Assembly: GCF_003626535.1 (NCBI RefSeq)
Contig: NZ_RBAL01000005.1
Coordinates: 1 to 64,000, forward strand
DNA from: Streptomyces hoynatensis
GTDB taxonomy: Bacteria > Actinomycetota > Actinomycetes > Streptomycetales > Streptomycetaceae
Length of the DNA: 64,000 nt
Reading direction: 5' to 3'
Below the pieces are notes generated by a model that was given only the letters and a program-made list of their open reading frames with translations, made no database searches and was not told the DNA's origin. The position numbers and the translations under genes were made by a program. Numbering within the stretch: the stretch's first letter is position 1; each line of letters begins with the position of its first letter. This document shows, one piece after another, positions 1 through 6,795 of the stretch.

Positions 1-1
1 C

Positions 2-232
2 GGCAACCTCGACTCCCGCGCCGGCGCCGAAGTCCTCGACTTCCTGCGCCGCTCCGTCGACGACCTCGGCCAGACCATCGTCATGGTCACCCACGACCCC
101 GTCGCCGCCGCCTACGCCAACCGCATCCTGTTCCTCGCGGACGGGCACATCGTCGACGACATGCGCTCCCCCACCGCCGACCAGGTCCTGGACCGCATGC
201 GGCGCTTCGACGCCCGCGGGAGGGTGTCGTGA
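2..232 (+). CDS. ABC transporter ATP-binding protein (C-terminal part, 5' end outside window)
   Basis: Only the last 76 residues are present. They begin inside the post-Walker-B region with GNLDS, followed by the H-loop (VMVTHDPVAA), which is typical of the MacB/LolD family of ABC ATPases. The protein should hydrolyse ATP on the cytoplasmic face to drive the FtsX-like permease encoded next. The TGA stop overlaps the GTG start of that permease (GTGA), so the two are translationally coupled and almost certainly form one exporter or mechanotransmission complex. The substrate cannot be inferred. Confidence 0.9.
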   Translation, partial: GNLDSRAGAEVLDFLRRSVDDLGQTIVMVTHDPVAAAYANRILFLADGHIVDDMRSPTADQVLDRMRRFDARGRVS

Positions 233-2787
233 CCGTCCTCAAGACCTCCCTGCGGAGCTTCTTCTCCCACAAGGGACGGATGGCCCTCTCGGGCCTGGCC
301 ATCGTGCTCTCGGTCGCCTTCGTCTCGGGGACGCTGGTCTTCAGCGACACGCTGAACAAGACCTTCGACGAGTTCTTCACCGACCTCTCGCCCGACGTGA
401 CCGTCGGCGCCGCGGGCGGGGACGAGGCGCAGGACACCGGCCGGGCGCGGACGATGCCGGGCTCGCTGGTGGACGAGGTGCGCGCGGTCGAGGGCGTCGA
501 GTCGGCAGAGGGCCTGGTCCTCGACCAGAACGTGACGGTGGTGGACCGGGAGGGTGAGGCCGTCGGCCCCACCTCGGGGGCGCCGACGATCGCCGCCGAC
601 TGGGGCCCGTCCATGCAGGACTCGATGGACCTGGTGTCCGGGCACGCGCCACAGGGCGCGGGCGAGGTGCTGATCGACCAGGACACGGCGGAGCGGCAGG
701 ACGTCTCGCTCGGCGACGCGCTGGACATCGTCGCGGTGCCCGGCACCTACCACGTCAAGGTCAGCGGCATCACCAAGCTGCACAGCACCAACCCGGGTGC
801 GATGTACGTGCTGCTCGCGCCCGAGGTCGCGGCCACCGAGCTGCTCGGCGAACAGGACGCGATCACCTCGGTCTACGTGACGGCGGCCGACGGCGTCTCG
901 GACGAGGAGCTGAAGCAGCGGGTGGCCGCCGCGATCGGCGACGACTACGAGGTGGACAGCCGCGCGGACAACAGGCAGGACATGAACGAGGACGTCGGCG
1001 GCTTCCTCGACGTGATCAGGTACGCGATGCTCGGGTTCGCCGGCATAGCGGTGCTGGTCGGGATCTTCCTGATCGTCAACACCTTCTCGATGCTCGTCGC
1101 CCAGCGCACCCGCGAGATCGGCCTCATGCGGGCCATCGGCTCCAGCCGCCGCCAGGTCAACCGCTCCGTCCTCATCGAGGCCCTCCTGCTCGGCCTCATC
1201 GGCTCGGCGGTCGGCGTCGGCGCGGGGATCGGGCTCGCGGTCGGCCTGATGCAGCTGATGAACTCGGCCGGGATCAACATGGACACCTCGCAGCTGACGG
1301 TGTCGGCGACCACGCCGGTGGCCGGGCTCACGGTCGGCGTGCTGGCCACGGTGCTTGCGGCCTGGCTCCCGGCGCGCAGGGCGGCCCGCATCTCCCCCAT
1401 GGCGGCGCTGCGGGAGGCGGGCACGCAGGGCATGGCGCGCGCCGGCCGGGTCAGGGGCGCCCTCGGGCTGCTGCTGCTCGGCGGTGGTGGCGCGGCGCTC
1501 GTCGCGGCGGCGAGCGCGGGCGAGGCGGCCGAGGGCTCTTCGTTCCTCGGCATCGGCCTGCTGCTGACCCTGGTGGGCGCGATCGTGGTCGGCCCGCTGC
1601 TGGCCGGGATCGTGGTGCGCGTGGTCAGCGCCGCGCTGCTGCGGGCCTTCGGCCCGATCGGGCGGATGGCCGGGCGCAATGCCCGGCGCAACCCGCGCCG
1701 CACGGGCGCCACCGCGGGAGCGCTGATGATCGGCCTGGCGCTGGTCGGCTCGCTGTCGGTGGTCGGGTCCTCGGTGGTGGCCTCGGCCGAGCGGGAGCTC
1801 GACGACTCGGTGGGCGCGGACTTCATCATCGACACCTCCCAGCAGCTGATCACCCCGGAGGCGGCGGCGGCCGTCCACGCCACGCCCGGCCTGGAGCACG
1901 TGACCGACTACTCGATCGTCAAGGTGGAGCTGACCGCCGGCGGAGAGTCCTCCGAGCAGGAGGTGACGGCGGCCGACCCGACCTACGCGCAGGACATGCG
2001 GGCCAGGACGGTGGAGGGCGAGCTGGCGGACGCCTACCGGCCCGATCACCTGTCGGTCGGCGAGTCCTTCGCCGAGGACCACGGGCTGCAGGTGGGCGAC
2101 GAGGTGACCGCCCGGTTCGCCGGGGGCGACACGGCGACGCTGACGCTGGCGGCGATCACCTCGGAGGACACGCTGATCGACCACGGCGCGATGTACATGT
2201 CGCGGGAGACCGCCAGGGCGCATCTCCCGGCCGAGTCCATGCCGCTGAACATGGTGATGTTCGCGACGGCGGAGGACGGCCACGAGGCGGAGGCGTACGC
2301 GGCGCTTCAGGAGGCGCTGCAGCCGTACCCGCAGTTCGAGGTGTCCGACCAGGCCGACTACAAGCAGCAGTTCAAGGACGAGATAGGCCAGCTGCTGAAC
2401 ATCGTGTACGCGCTGCTCGCGCTGGCGATCATCGTGGCCGTCCTCGGCGTGGTGAACACGCTGACCCTGTCGGTCGTCGAACGCACCAGGGAGATCGGCC
2501 TGATGCGGGCCATCGGCCTCTCGCGGCGGCAGCTGCGGCGCATGATCCGCCTCGAATCGGTGGTGATCGCCCTCTTCGGCGCCCTGCTCGGCCTCGGCCT
2601 CGGCATGGCCTGGGGCACGGCGGCGCAGCGGGTGCTCGCGAGCGAGGGGTTCAACGTCCTGGAGATACCGTGGCCGACGATCGGCGCGGTGTTCGCGGGC
2701 TCGGCGGCCGTGGGCCTGGCCGCGGCGCTGCTGCCGGCCTTCCGCGCGGGCCGGATGAATGTGCTCGGGGCCATCGCGACCGACTGA
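229..2787 (+). CDS. ABC transporter permease, FtsX/MacB-like, two FtsX domains
   Basis: This is an 852-residue membrane protein that partners the ATPase ending at 232. A first membrane segment lies near residues 16-36 (SGLAIVLSVAFVSGTLVF) and is followed by a MacB-like extracytoplasmic domain. Two FtsX permease domains follow, near residues 262-390 and 720-850, each with the hallmark TREIGLMRAIG segment. Additional membrane helices and a second external domain lie between them. The architecture matches actinobacterial MacB/FtsX exporters for lipids, peptides or antibiotics; the cargo is unknown. The GTG start overlaps the preceding stop. A hairpin follows at 2801-2835. Confidence 0.93.
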   Translation: MTVLKTSLRSFFSHKGRMALSGLAIVLSVAFVSGTLVFSDTLNKTFDEFFTDLSPDVTVGAAGGDEAQDTGRARTMPGSLVDEVRAVEGVESAEGLVLDQNVTVVDREGEAVGPTSGAPTIAADWGPSMQDSMDLVSGHAPQGAGEVLIDQDTAERQDVSLGDALDIVAVPGTYHVKVSGITKLHSTNPGAMYVLLAPEVAATELLGEQDAITSVYVTAADGVSDEELKQRVAAAIGDDYEVDSRADNRQDMNEDVGGFLDVIRYAMLGFAGIAVLVGIFLIVNTFSMLVAQRTREIGLMRAIGSSRRQVNRSVLIEALLLGLIGSAVGVGAGIGLAVGLMQLMNSAGINMDTSQLTVSATTPVAGLTVGVLATVLAAWLPARRAARISPMAALREAGTQGMARAGRVRGALGLLLLGGGGAALVAAASAGEAAEGSSFLGIGLLLTLVGAIVVGPLLAGIVVRVVSAALLRAFGPIGRMAGRNARRNPRRTGATAGALMIGLALVGSLSVVGSSVVASAERELDDSVGADFIIDTSQQLITPEAAAAVHATPGLEHVTDYSIVKVELTAGGESSEQEVTAADPTYAQDMRARTVEGELADAYRPDHLSVGESFAEDHGLQVGDEVTARFAGGDTATLTLAAITSEDTLIDHGAMYMSRETARAHLPAESMPLNMVMFATAEDGHEAEAYAALQEALQPYPQFEVSDQADYKQQFKDEIGQLLNIVYALLALAIIVAVLGVVNTLTLSVVERTREIGLMRAIGLSRRQLRRMIRLESVVIALFGALLGLGLGMAWGTAAQRVLASEGFNVLEIPWPTIGAVFAGSAAVGLAAALLPAFRAGRMNVLGAIATD

Positions 2788-2800
2788 GCGCGCCACCGCG

Positions 2801-2835
2801 GCCGGGCGGGGCCCTTCGGGGCTGCCCCGCCCGGC
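2801..2835 (+). terminator. Strong hairpin after the FtsX permease
   Basis: A perfect 12-bp stem (GCCGGGCGGGGC pairing with GCCCCGCCCGGC) with an 11-nt loop lies 14 nt after the permease stop. There is no U-tract, which is usual for Streptomyces. The right arm overlaps the first copy of a 19-bp tandem duplication at 2832-2869. Confidence 0.6.
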
Positions 2836-2869
2836 CCTGGCTCGCGGGGACGGCCCTGGCTCGCGGGGA
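2832..2869. repeat. Tandem 19-bp duplication
   Basis: Two identical adjacent copies of CGGCCCTGGCTCGCGGGGA occupy 2832-2850 and 2851-2869, in the intergenic space between the permease and proC. It looks like replication slippage in GC-rich non-coding DNA; no function is apparent. Confidence 0.8.
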
Positions 2870-2985
2870 CGGCCCGGGTCCGCAGGGCGCACGGGTCCGC
2901 GGAGGTGCGGCCGTCCGGTCTCCGGGGCCGTGGGGGTCCTGTCCGCAGGGGCGTCGGGGCCGGGCCTTCCTGGGGCGGCCGGCGC

Positions 2986-3807
2986 TCAGTCTCCCGAGGG
3001 CGGGGTGAGGGAGCGGCTGCGGTCCCGGGCGGCCTCGATCGCGGCGATCAGGGCGGCCCGCACGCCGTGGTTCTCCAGCTCGCGGATGGCGCTGATGGTG
3101 GTGCCGCCGGGCGAGGTGACGGCCTCCCGGAGCTTCACCGGGTGCTCCCCGCTGTCCCGCAGCATCACGGAGGCGCCGATCGCGGCCTGCACGATCAGGT
3201 CGTGTGCCTTGTCCCGCGGCAGTCCGAGCAGGATGCCCGCGTCGGTCATCGCCTCGACCAGGTAGTAGAAGTAGGCGGGTCCCGAGCCGGACAGCGCGGT
3301 GGCGGCGTCCTGCTGGGCCTCCGGAATCCTGAGGGTCTTGCCGACGGCGTCGAAGATCTCCTCGGCGTGGGCGAGGTGGGCCTCGGTCGCGTGGCGCCCG
3401 CCGGAGATGACGGACATGGCCTCGTCGACGAGCGCGGGGGTGTTCGGCATGACCCGCACCACGGGGATGCCCTCGGTCAGCCGCGACTCGACGAAGGCCG
3501 TCGTGATGCCGGCCGCCGCCGAGATGACCAGCCGGTCGGCGGGGGTGTGCGGGGAGAGTTCGTCGAGCAGCGTGCCCATGTCCTGCGGCTTGACCGCGAG
3601 GATGAGGGTGTCGGCCGTCTTGGCGGCCTCGGCGTTGGTGACGGCCTCCACGCCGTGGCGCTCCCTGAGCGCCTCGGCGCGCTCGGCCCGGCGGACGGTG
3701 ACCAGCAGGTCGGCGGGGGCCCGTCCGGCGCGGAGCAGTCCGCCGAGGATGGCCTCGCCGATCTTGCCGGCGCCGAGGACGGCGATCTTGTGGTTGTCGG
3801 AACTCAT
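2986..3807 (-). CDS. proC: Pyrroline-5-carboxylate reductase
   Basis: This 273-residue protein has an N-terminal dinucleotide-binding fold (KIAVLGAGKIGEAILGGLL, near residues 7-25). It carries the family C-terminal signature around ATALSGSGPAYFYYLVEA and VTSPGGTTISAIRELE. It performs the last step of proline synthesis, NAD(P)H-dependent reduction of delta-1-pyrroline-5-carboxylate. The start is placed at MSSDNHK because homologous sequence begins there. The frame stays open far upstream, but that stretch is the antisense of other sequence. Length is normal for ProC. No strong Shine-Dalgarno is visible. The methyltransferase gene upstream is on the same strand, 401 bp away. Confidence 0.95.
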   Translation of the reverse strand: MSSDNHKIAVLGAGKIGEAILGGLLRAGRAPADLLVTVRRAERAEALRERHGVEAVTNAEAAKTADTLILAVKPQDMGTLLDELSPHTPADRLVISAAAGITTAFVESRLTEGIPVVRVMPNTPALVDEAMSVISGGRHATEAHLAHAEEIFDAVGKTLRIPEAQQDAATALSGSGPAYFYYLVEAMTDAGILLGLPRDKAHDLIVQAAIGASVMLRDSGEHPVKLREAVTSPGGTTISAIRELENHGVRAALIAAIEAARDRSRSLTPPSGD

Positions 3808-4208
3808 GGCGGCCCGCCTTGTGTGTCGAGGGTGCTGTCGGGGTGCTGTCGGTGCCGTTGGTGCTGCCGATGCTGTCGGTCGGGGGCCGGCCGCCGGCCC
3901 CGGTGCCGGCCCCCGCGATGCTCGTCGTGTTCGTTTGTCGCCGGTGTGCCGCGCTCGGGGTGTGCGGTTGCCCGTTCGGGTTGCGGGCCGCTTCCCGCTG
4001 CCTGCCGCGTCGGCGGCCGTGCCGGTCCCCGCGAGGGGGTGGGTTCCGGCGCCCGGGCGACGCGGTGGCCCGGCCCGGTGGCGCGGCCCGGCGGCGGTTG
4101 CGGAGTCTGCCCCCTGCCTCCGGCGGCGCGCGCGGCAGCCGCCCGCCATCCTCGCACGCGGCCCGGCCCGCTCGGCCCGGCGGACGCCCCTGCCGGGCGG
4201 GGCGGCGT
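3808..4208. other. Intergenic 401 bp between methyltransferase and proC
   Basis: No gene with Streptomyces-like codon use is supported here. Around 3830-3880 there is a degenerate repetition of GGTGCTGTCGG-like units. The proC promoter should lie here, but I cannot pick out convincing -35 and -10 boxes. Confidence 0.5.
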
Positions 4209-4976
4209 TCAGCCGCGGGGCCGCACGGCCACCGAGAGCCGCACCCTGTAGTCCTCCCGCACCCGTGCGTCCGGGAAGACCCGAAGGAGCGCCGCCTCCT
4301 CCTCGGCGAGGAGTGCGGCGCGCTCCCCGGGGGCGAGCACCGAGATGTGGGAGTGGGTGGCGAGGTTGGCCAGGTGGGTGGCGAGCGGCACGGTTCGGTG
4401 CCAGGGCACCTCGCGGTAGTGGGCGCTCACCCCGGGGGCGTGGCTGCGGACGAGTTCGGGCAGCAGGCGGGTGCGGTCGGGGCGGCCGTCCAGCGAGGGG
4501 AGCCGTTCGCGCAGCCGCCGCTCCTGGGCGTCGCGCCAGGCGACGGAGCGGTCGGGGGTGTTCCACCAGGTGGCGAGCGCGCCGCCGGGCCGCAGCACGC
4601 GCAGGGCCTCGGGAAGGGAGCGCAGCGGGTCGGTCCAGTGCCAGGCCTGCGCGTAGGTGACCAGGTCGAAGGAGCCGCCGGCGAAGGGCAGGGCGTCTCC
4701 CGAGGCGCGTACCAGGCGAATGCCGGGCAGCCCGGCCCGCAGCTGGGCCGCCATCCCGGGCCCCGGCTCGGCCGCGGTGACGCGCGCCCCGCGCTCCCAC
4801 ATCGGCCGGGTGCCGAGCCCGGTGCCCGCGCCTATGTCCAGGACGTCGGCGCCGCGGAAGGCGCGCCCGGCGAGTTCCTCGACGGCGTCGTACAGGGCGG
4901 GGGGATAGCCCGGGCGGGAGGCGGCGTACTCGGCGGCGATGGCGTTGAAGGAGGTGGCGAGCTGCGCGTGGTTCAT
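4209..4976 (-). CDS. Class I SAM-dependent methyltransferase
   Basis: This 255-residue soluble protein has methyltransferase motif I (VLDIGAGTGLGTRPM, near residues 44-58). An acidic post-I region (VTAAEPGPGMAAQLR) and motif IV-like SFDLVTYAQAWHWTDP follow. The WHWTD segment is typical of the UbiE/COQ5-related small-molecule methyltransferase group that many actinobacteria carry. The acceptor substrate is unknown. It is transcribed in the same direction as proC but 401 bp away, so co-transcription is uncertain. Confidence 0.88.
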   Translation of the reverse strand: MNHAQLATSFNAIAAEYAASRPGYPPALYDAVEELAGRAFRGADVLDIGAGTGLGTRPMWERGARVTAAEPGPGMAAQLRAGLPGIRLVRASGDALPFAGGSFDLVTYAQAWHWTDPLRSLPEALRVLRPGGALATWWNTPDRSVAWRDAQERRLRERLPSLDGRPDRTRLLPELVRSHAPGVSAHYREVPWHRTVPLATHLANLATHSHISVLAPGERAALLAEEEAALLRVFPDARVREDYRVRLSVAVRPRG

Positions 4977-5162
4977 GCCCTTATCGTCCCCGGCTCGTCA
5001 ATGGCCGCGCCTCCGCGGCCGGGTCTCCTCCCGCCCACCGGCGCGGCCGGTGCCGGCCGGGGGCGGCCGCCCGCGCGCCGGCTCGTTCGCCCCGGCGGGG
5101 GCCGTCCGGCGGAGCGTGTTCGCCCGGGCCTTCGCGGCCGAGGCGCCCCGGCCGGGGCCTTC

Positions 5163-5285
5163 TCAGCCGCGGCGGGGGCGCCTCGGGGTGCCGCTGGGGT
5201 GTTTGCGGGGGAAGCCGTCGTTGGCGTACTCCCCACGGGGCGACGGCAGCAGCCGTCGGACGAAGCGGTGCAGGCGGCGCTTCAT
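5163..5285 (-). CDS. Possible 40-residue very basic small protein
   Basis: A short ATG ORF of 40 residues begins MKRRLHRFVRRLLPSPRGEY and ends in an Arg/Pro-rich tail (TPRRPRRG). It starts 23 nt after the stop of the coiled-coil membrane protein gene. It has a good ribosome site (GAAGGAG, about 11 nt before ATG), so it could be the third gene of the wHTH operon. The composition is highly cationic with a short amphipathic N-terminus. I do not recognise the family. It may be a genuine small protein or a chance ORF, although the strong SD argues for translation. Confidence 0.45.
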   Translation of the reverse strand: MKRRLHRFVRRLLPSPRGEYANDGFPRKHPSGTPRRPRRG

Positions 5286-5308
5286 TCGGGTCGGGTCTCC
5301 TTCGGAGG

Positions 5309-5596
5309 TCAGTCGAGCTCGCGCATCATGCGTTCCATCGAGTCGACGGATTTCCGGGTCTCGCTCAGTTCGTCGGTGTAGCGGCGCAGGATCTCGGTGT
5401 TGTCCTCAAGCAGTTCTGCGTACTTCACGGTAAGCCGCTTGTACTCGTCCTCGCGCGTTGCGAGCATCCTGGCGCGCCATGTCGCCGCGAACTGCCAGAC
5501 GACCACGATGAGCAGTGCGAAGACTCCGGCCGTGCCGAGCCCGGCGGCCCAGACGCCCGCCGGGTCCTCCGCCATCGTCGTCATCGAGTCGCTCAC
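5309..5596 (-). CDS. Small membrane-anchored coiled-coil protein
   Basis: This 95-residue protein has one transmembrane helix near residues 16-37 (VWAAGLGTAGVFALLIVVVW). A charged helical tail, about residues 40-95, has heptad-like spacing and should form a coiled coil. The GTG start overlaps the stop of the wHTH regulator gene (GTGA), so expression is coupled to it. In-frame ATG codons four and seven residues downstream are alternative starts. No enzymatic motif is visible. The pairing with a DNA-binding regulator suggests membrane sensing or sequestration, which is inference only. Confidence 0.75.
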   Translation of the reverse strand: MSDSMTTMAEDPAGVWAAGLGTAGVFALLIVVVWQFAATWRARMLATREDEYKRLTVKYAELLEDNTEILRRYTDELSETRKSVDSMERMMRELD

Positions 5597-5952
5597 TGGC
5601 CCCTACCTTCCAGTTCCGAGTGGGCCTCTTGCCGGCCTTGCCTCAGGGTCTCGGCCGCCGCCGCGATGGTCTGCGGGGTCAGCTCGTAGATGAACGGTGC
5701 CACGTCGAAGAACTTCATCGCCTTGCCGTCGTCCGACAGTTCGAGGGAGCCGGTGACCAGCCCCGCGGCCTCCAGCCGCTGGAGGTGCATGTGGAGCAGC
5801 GGGCGGCTCATCCCGGTCTCGCGGGCGAGCCTGCTGACGTAGTTCCGCTCCACGGCGAGCGCGGCGATGATCCGCATGCGGTGCGGGTTGCTCAGCGCGG
5901 AGAGGACCTTCAACAGCTGTTCCCCCGTGGATGAGGTGTCCTCTTCGGGCAT
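5593..5952 (-). CDS. ArsR-type winged-helix transcriptional regulator
   Basis: This 119-residue regulator has a compact winged-helix domain: LKVLSALSNPHRMRIIAAL, then a recognition helix region (VSRLARETGMSRPLLHMHLQ) and a wing (LEAAGLVTGSLELSDDGKAM). No Cys pair of metal-sensing ArsR proteins is present, so it is probably not a metal sensor. I chose the ATG at 5952 (MPEEDTSS) over the upstream ATG at 6009, since upstream residues are not domain-like and a G-rich SD precedes 5952. It heads an operon with the coiled-coil protein and a small basic ORF. A perfect palindrome at 6011-6028 is a likely autoregulatory operator. Confidence 0.88.
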   Translation of the reverse strand: MPEEDTSSTGEQLLKVLSALSNPHRMRIIAALAVERNYVSRLARETGMSRPLLHMHLQRLEAAGLVTGSLELSDDGKAMKFFDVAPFIYELTPQTIAAAAETLRQGRQEAHSELEGRGQ

Positions 5953-6010
5953 CACGCCCCCATTTCCGTTCTTCGGGTGCCTTGGCAGCGTCTCAGCGCG
6001 TCCGACCACC

Positions 6011-6028
6011 TGTCAAGAAGAGTTGACA
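6011..6028. promoter_or_regulatory. Palindromic operator TGTCAA-N6-TTGACA with embedded -35
   Basis: A perfect 6-bp inverted repeat with a 6-bp spacer lies 59 bp upstream of the wHTH regulator start. Read on the minus strand, the distal half is a consensus -35 TTGACA. It is followed 18 nt later by a plausible -10 (GACGCT). A regulator bound here would occlude the -35, so negative autoregulation is the simplest inference. Confidence 0.6.
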
Positions 6029-6126
6029 CGTCCCCGGGGCAACTCAGGGACCCGTCTCAGGGGCCGGTCAGGGATGAGTCAGGGTCGCCGGAAGGCCGGG
6101 CCCTCGCCGGTGGGCGGCGCGCGGGC

Positions 6127-6711
6127 TCAGCGCCTGCGGCGCTCGCGGCGGCGCGCGGGGTTGCCCGAGCGCCGTACCGTGCGGCGCTTGTGCCTCTCCA
6201 CGGCGGCCTCGTAATCCGCGCGGCGCAGCCGCTCCCCCGGCGCCTCCGCGAGGCTGCGCAGCGTGTACGCCAGCAGCAGCCCGACGAAGCCGACCACCTT
6301 GATGGTGCGGAACTGCGACTCGTCGGGGCCGTCCGCGGGCTGCGCGCGCACGTAGCCGCTCCAGGCCCTGGTGAACGCCAGGGCGGTGCACAGCACGAAC
6401 GCGAGCACCACCAGCGTGCCGAGCCAGCCTCCGCTGCCGGTGCCCACCAGGCCGACGTAGCCGAGCCACAGCACCAGGACCCCGGCCAGGGTCAGCAGCG
6501 CGGCGCCGGCCGTCAGGGCCGCCCGCCGCAGCCCGTAGTGGCGCGAGTGGTCCACCCACGAGGTGCCGTAGAACCGCAGCGGCTCGGGCCGCGGCCCCTC
6601 CTCCCGCTCGGCGCTCCCCGGGCTCTCGGGGCCCTGTGGGCTCTCCTGCCTGTCGTGCCTCCCGGCCTCGTCGTGCTCACCGGCCGCGGGCGACTGCGCG
6701 AACTTGGACAT
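6127..6711 (-). CDS. Conserved membrane protein
   Basis: This 194-residue protein has a disordered, charged N-terminus of about 60 residues, then helices near residues 67-90 (AALTAGAALLTLAGVLVLWLGY) and 98-116. A third weaker helix follows around FRTIKVVGFVGLLLAYTL, then a very basic C-terminus (RRTVRRSGNPARRRERRRR). No catalytic motif is recognised. The ATG at 6711 is preceded by CATAAT seven nt upstream, so the transcript could be nearly leaderless. It is divergent from the Ser/Thr kinase gene, with 84 bp between the starts. Confidence 0.82.
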   Translation of the reverse strand: MSKFAQSPAAGEHDEAGRHDRQESPQGPESPGSAEREEGPRPEPLRFYGTSWVDHSRHYGLRRAALTAGAALLTLAGVLVLWLGYVGLVGTGSGGWLGTLVVLAFVLCTALAFTRAWSGYVRAQPADGPDESQFRTIKVVGFVGLLLAYTLRSLAEAPGERLRRADYEAAVERHKRRTVRRSGNPARRRERRRR

Positions 6712-6795
6712 GCGGTCGATTATGGCCGCCTCCGGGACAGGCACCCACCCCAGTACGCTGTCCCGGGCCCAGCGCGCACGAGGGGGGCGGAGGCC

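Noticed and set aside
112..2892. 926-residue open frame antisense to the FtsX permease
   Set aside because: Composition is His/Arg/Gln/Gly low complexity, as expected when GC-rich coding DNA is read on the other strand. The permease on the plus strand has clear domains.
5952..6009. Upstream ATG at 6009 as start of the wHTH regulator
   Set aside because: It would place the start only 2 bp from the operator/-35 palindrome, which a transcript starting downstream of the -10 could not include. The ATG at 5952 has a G-rich SD.
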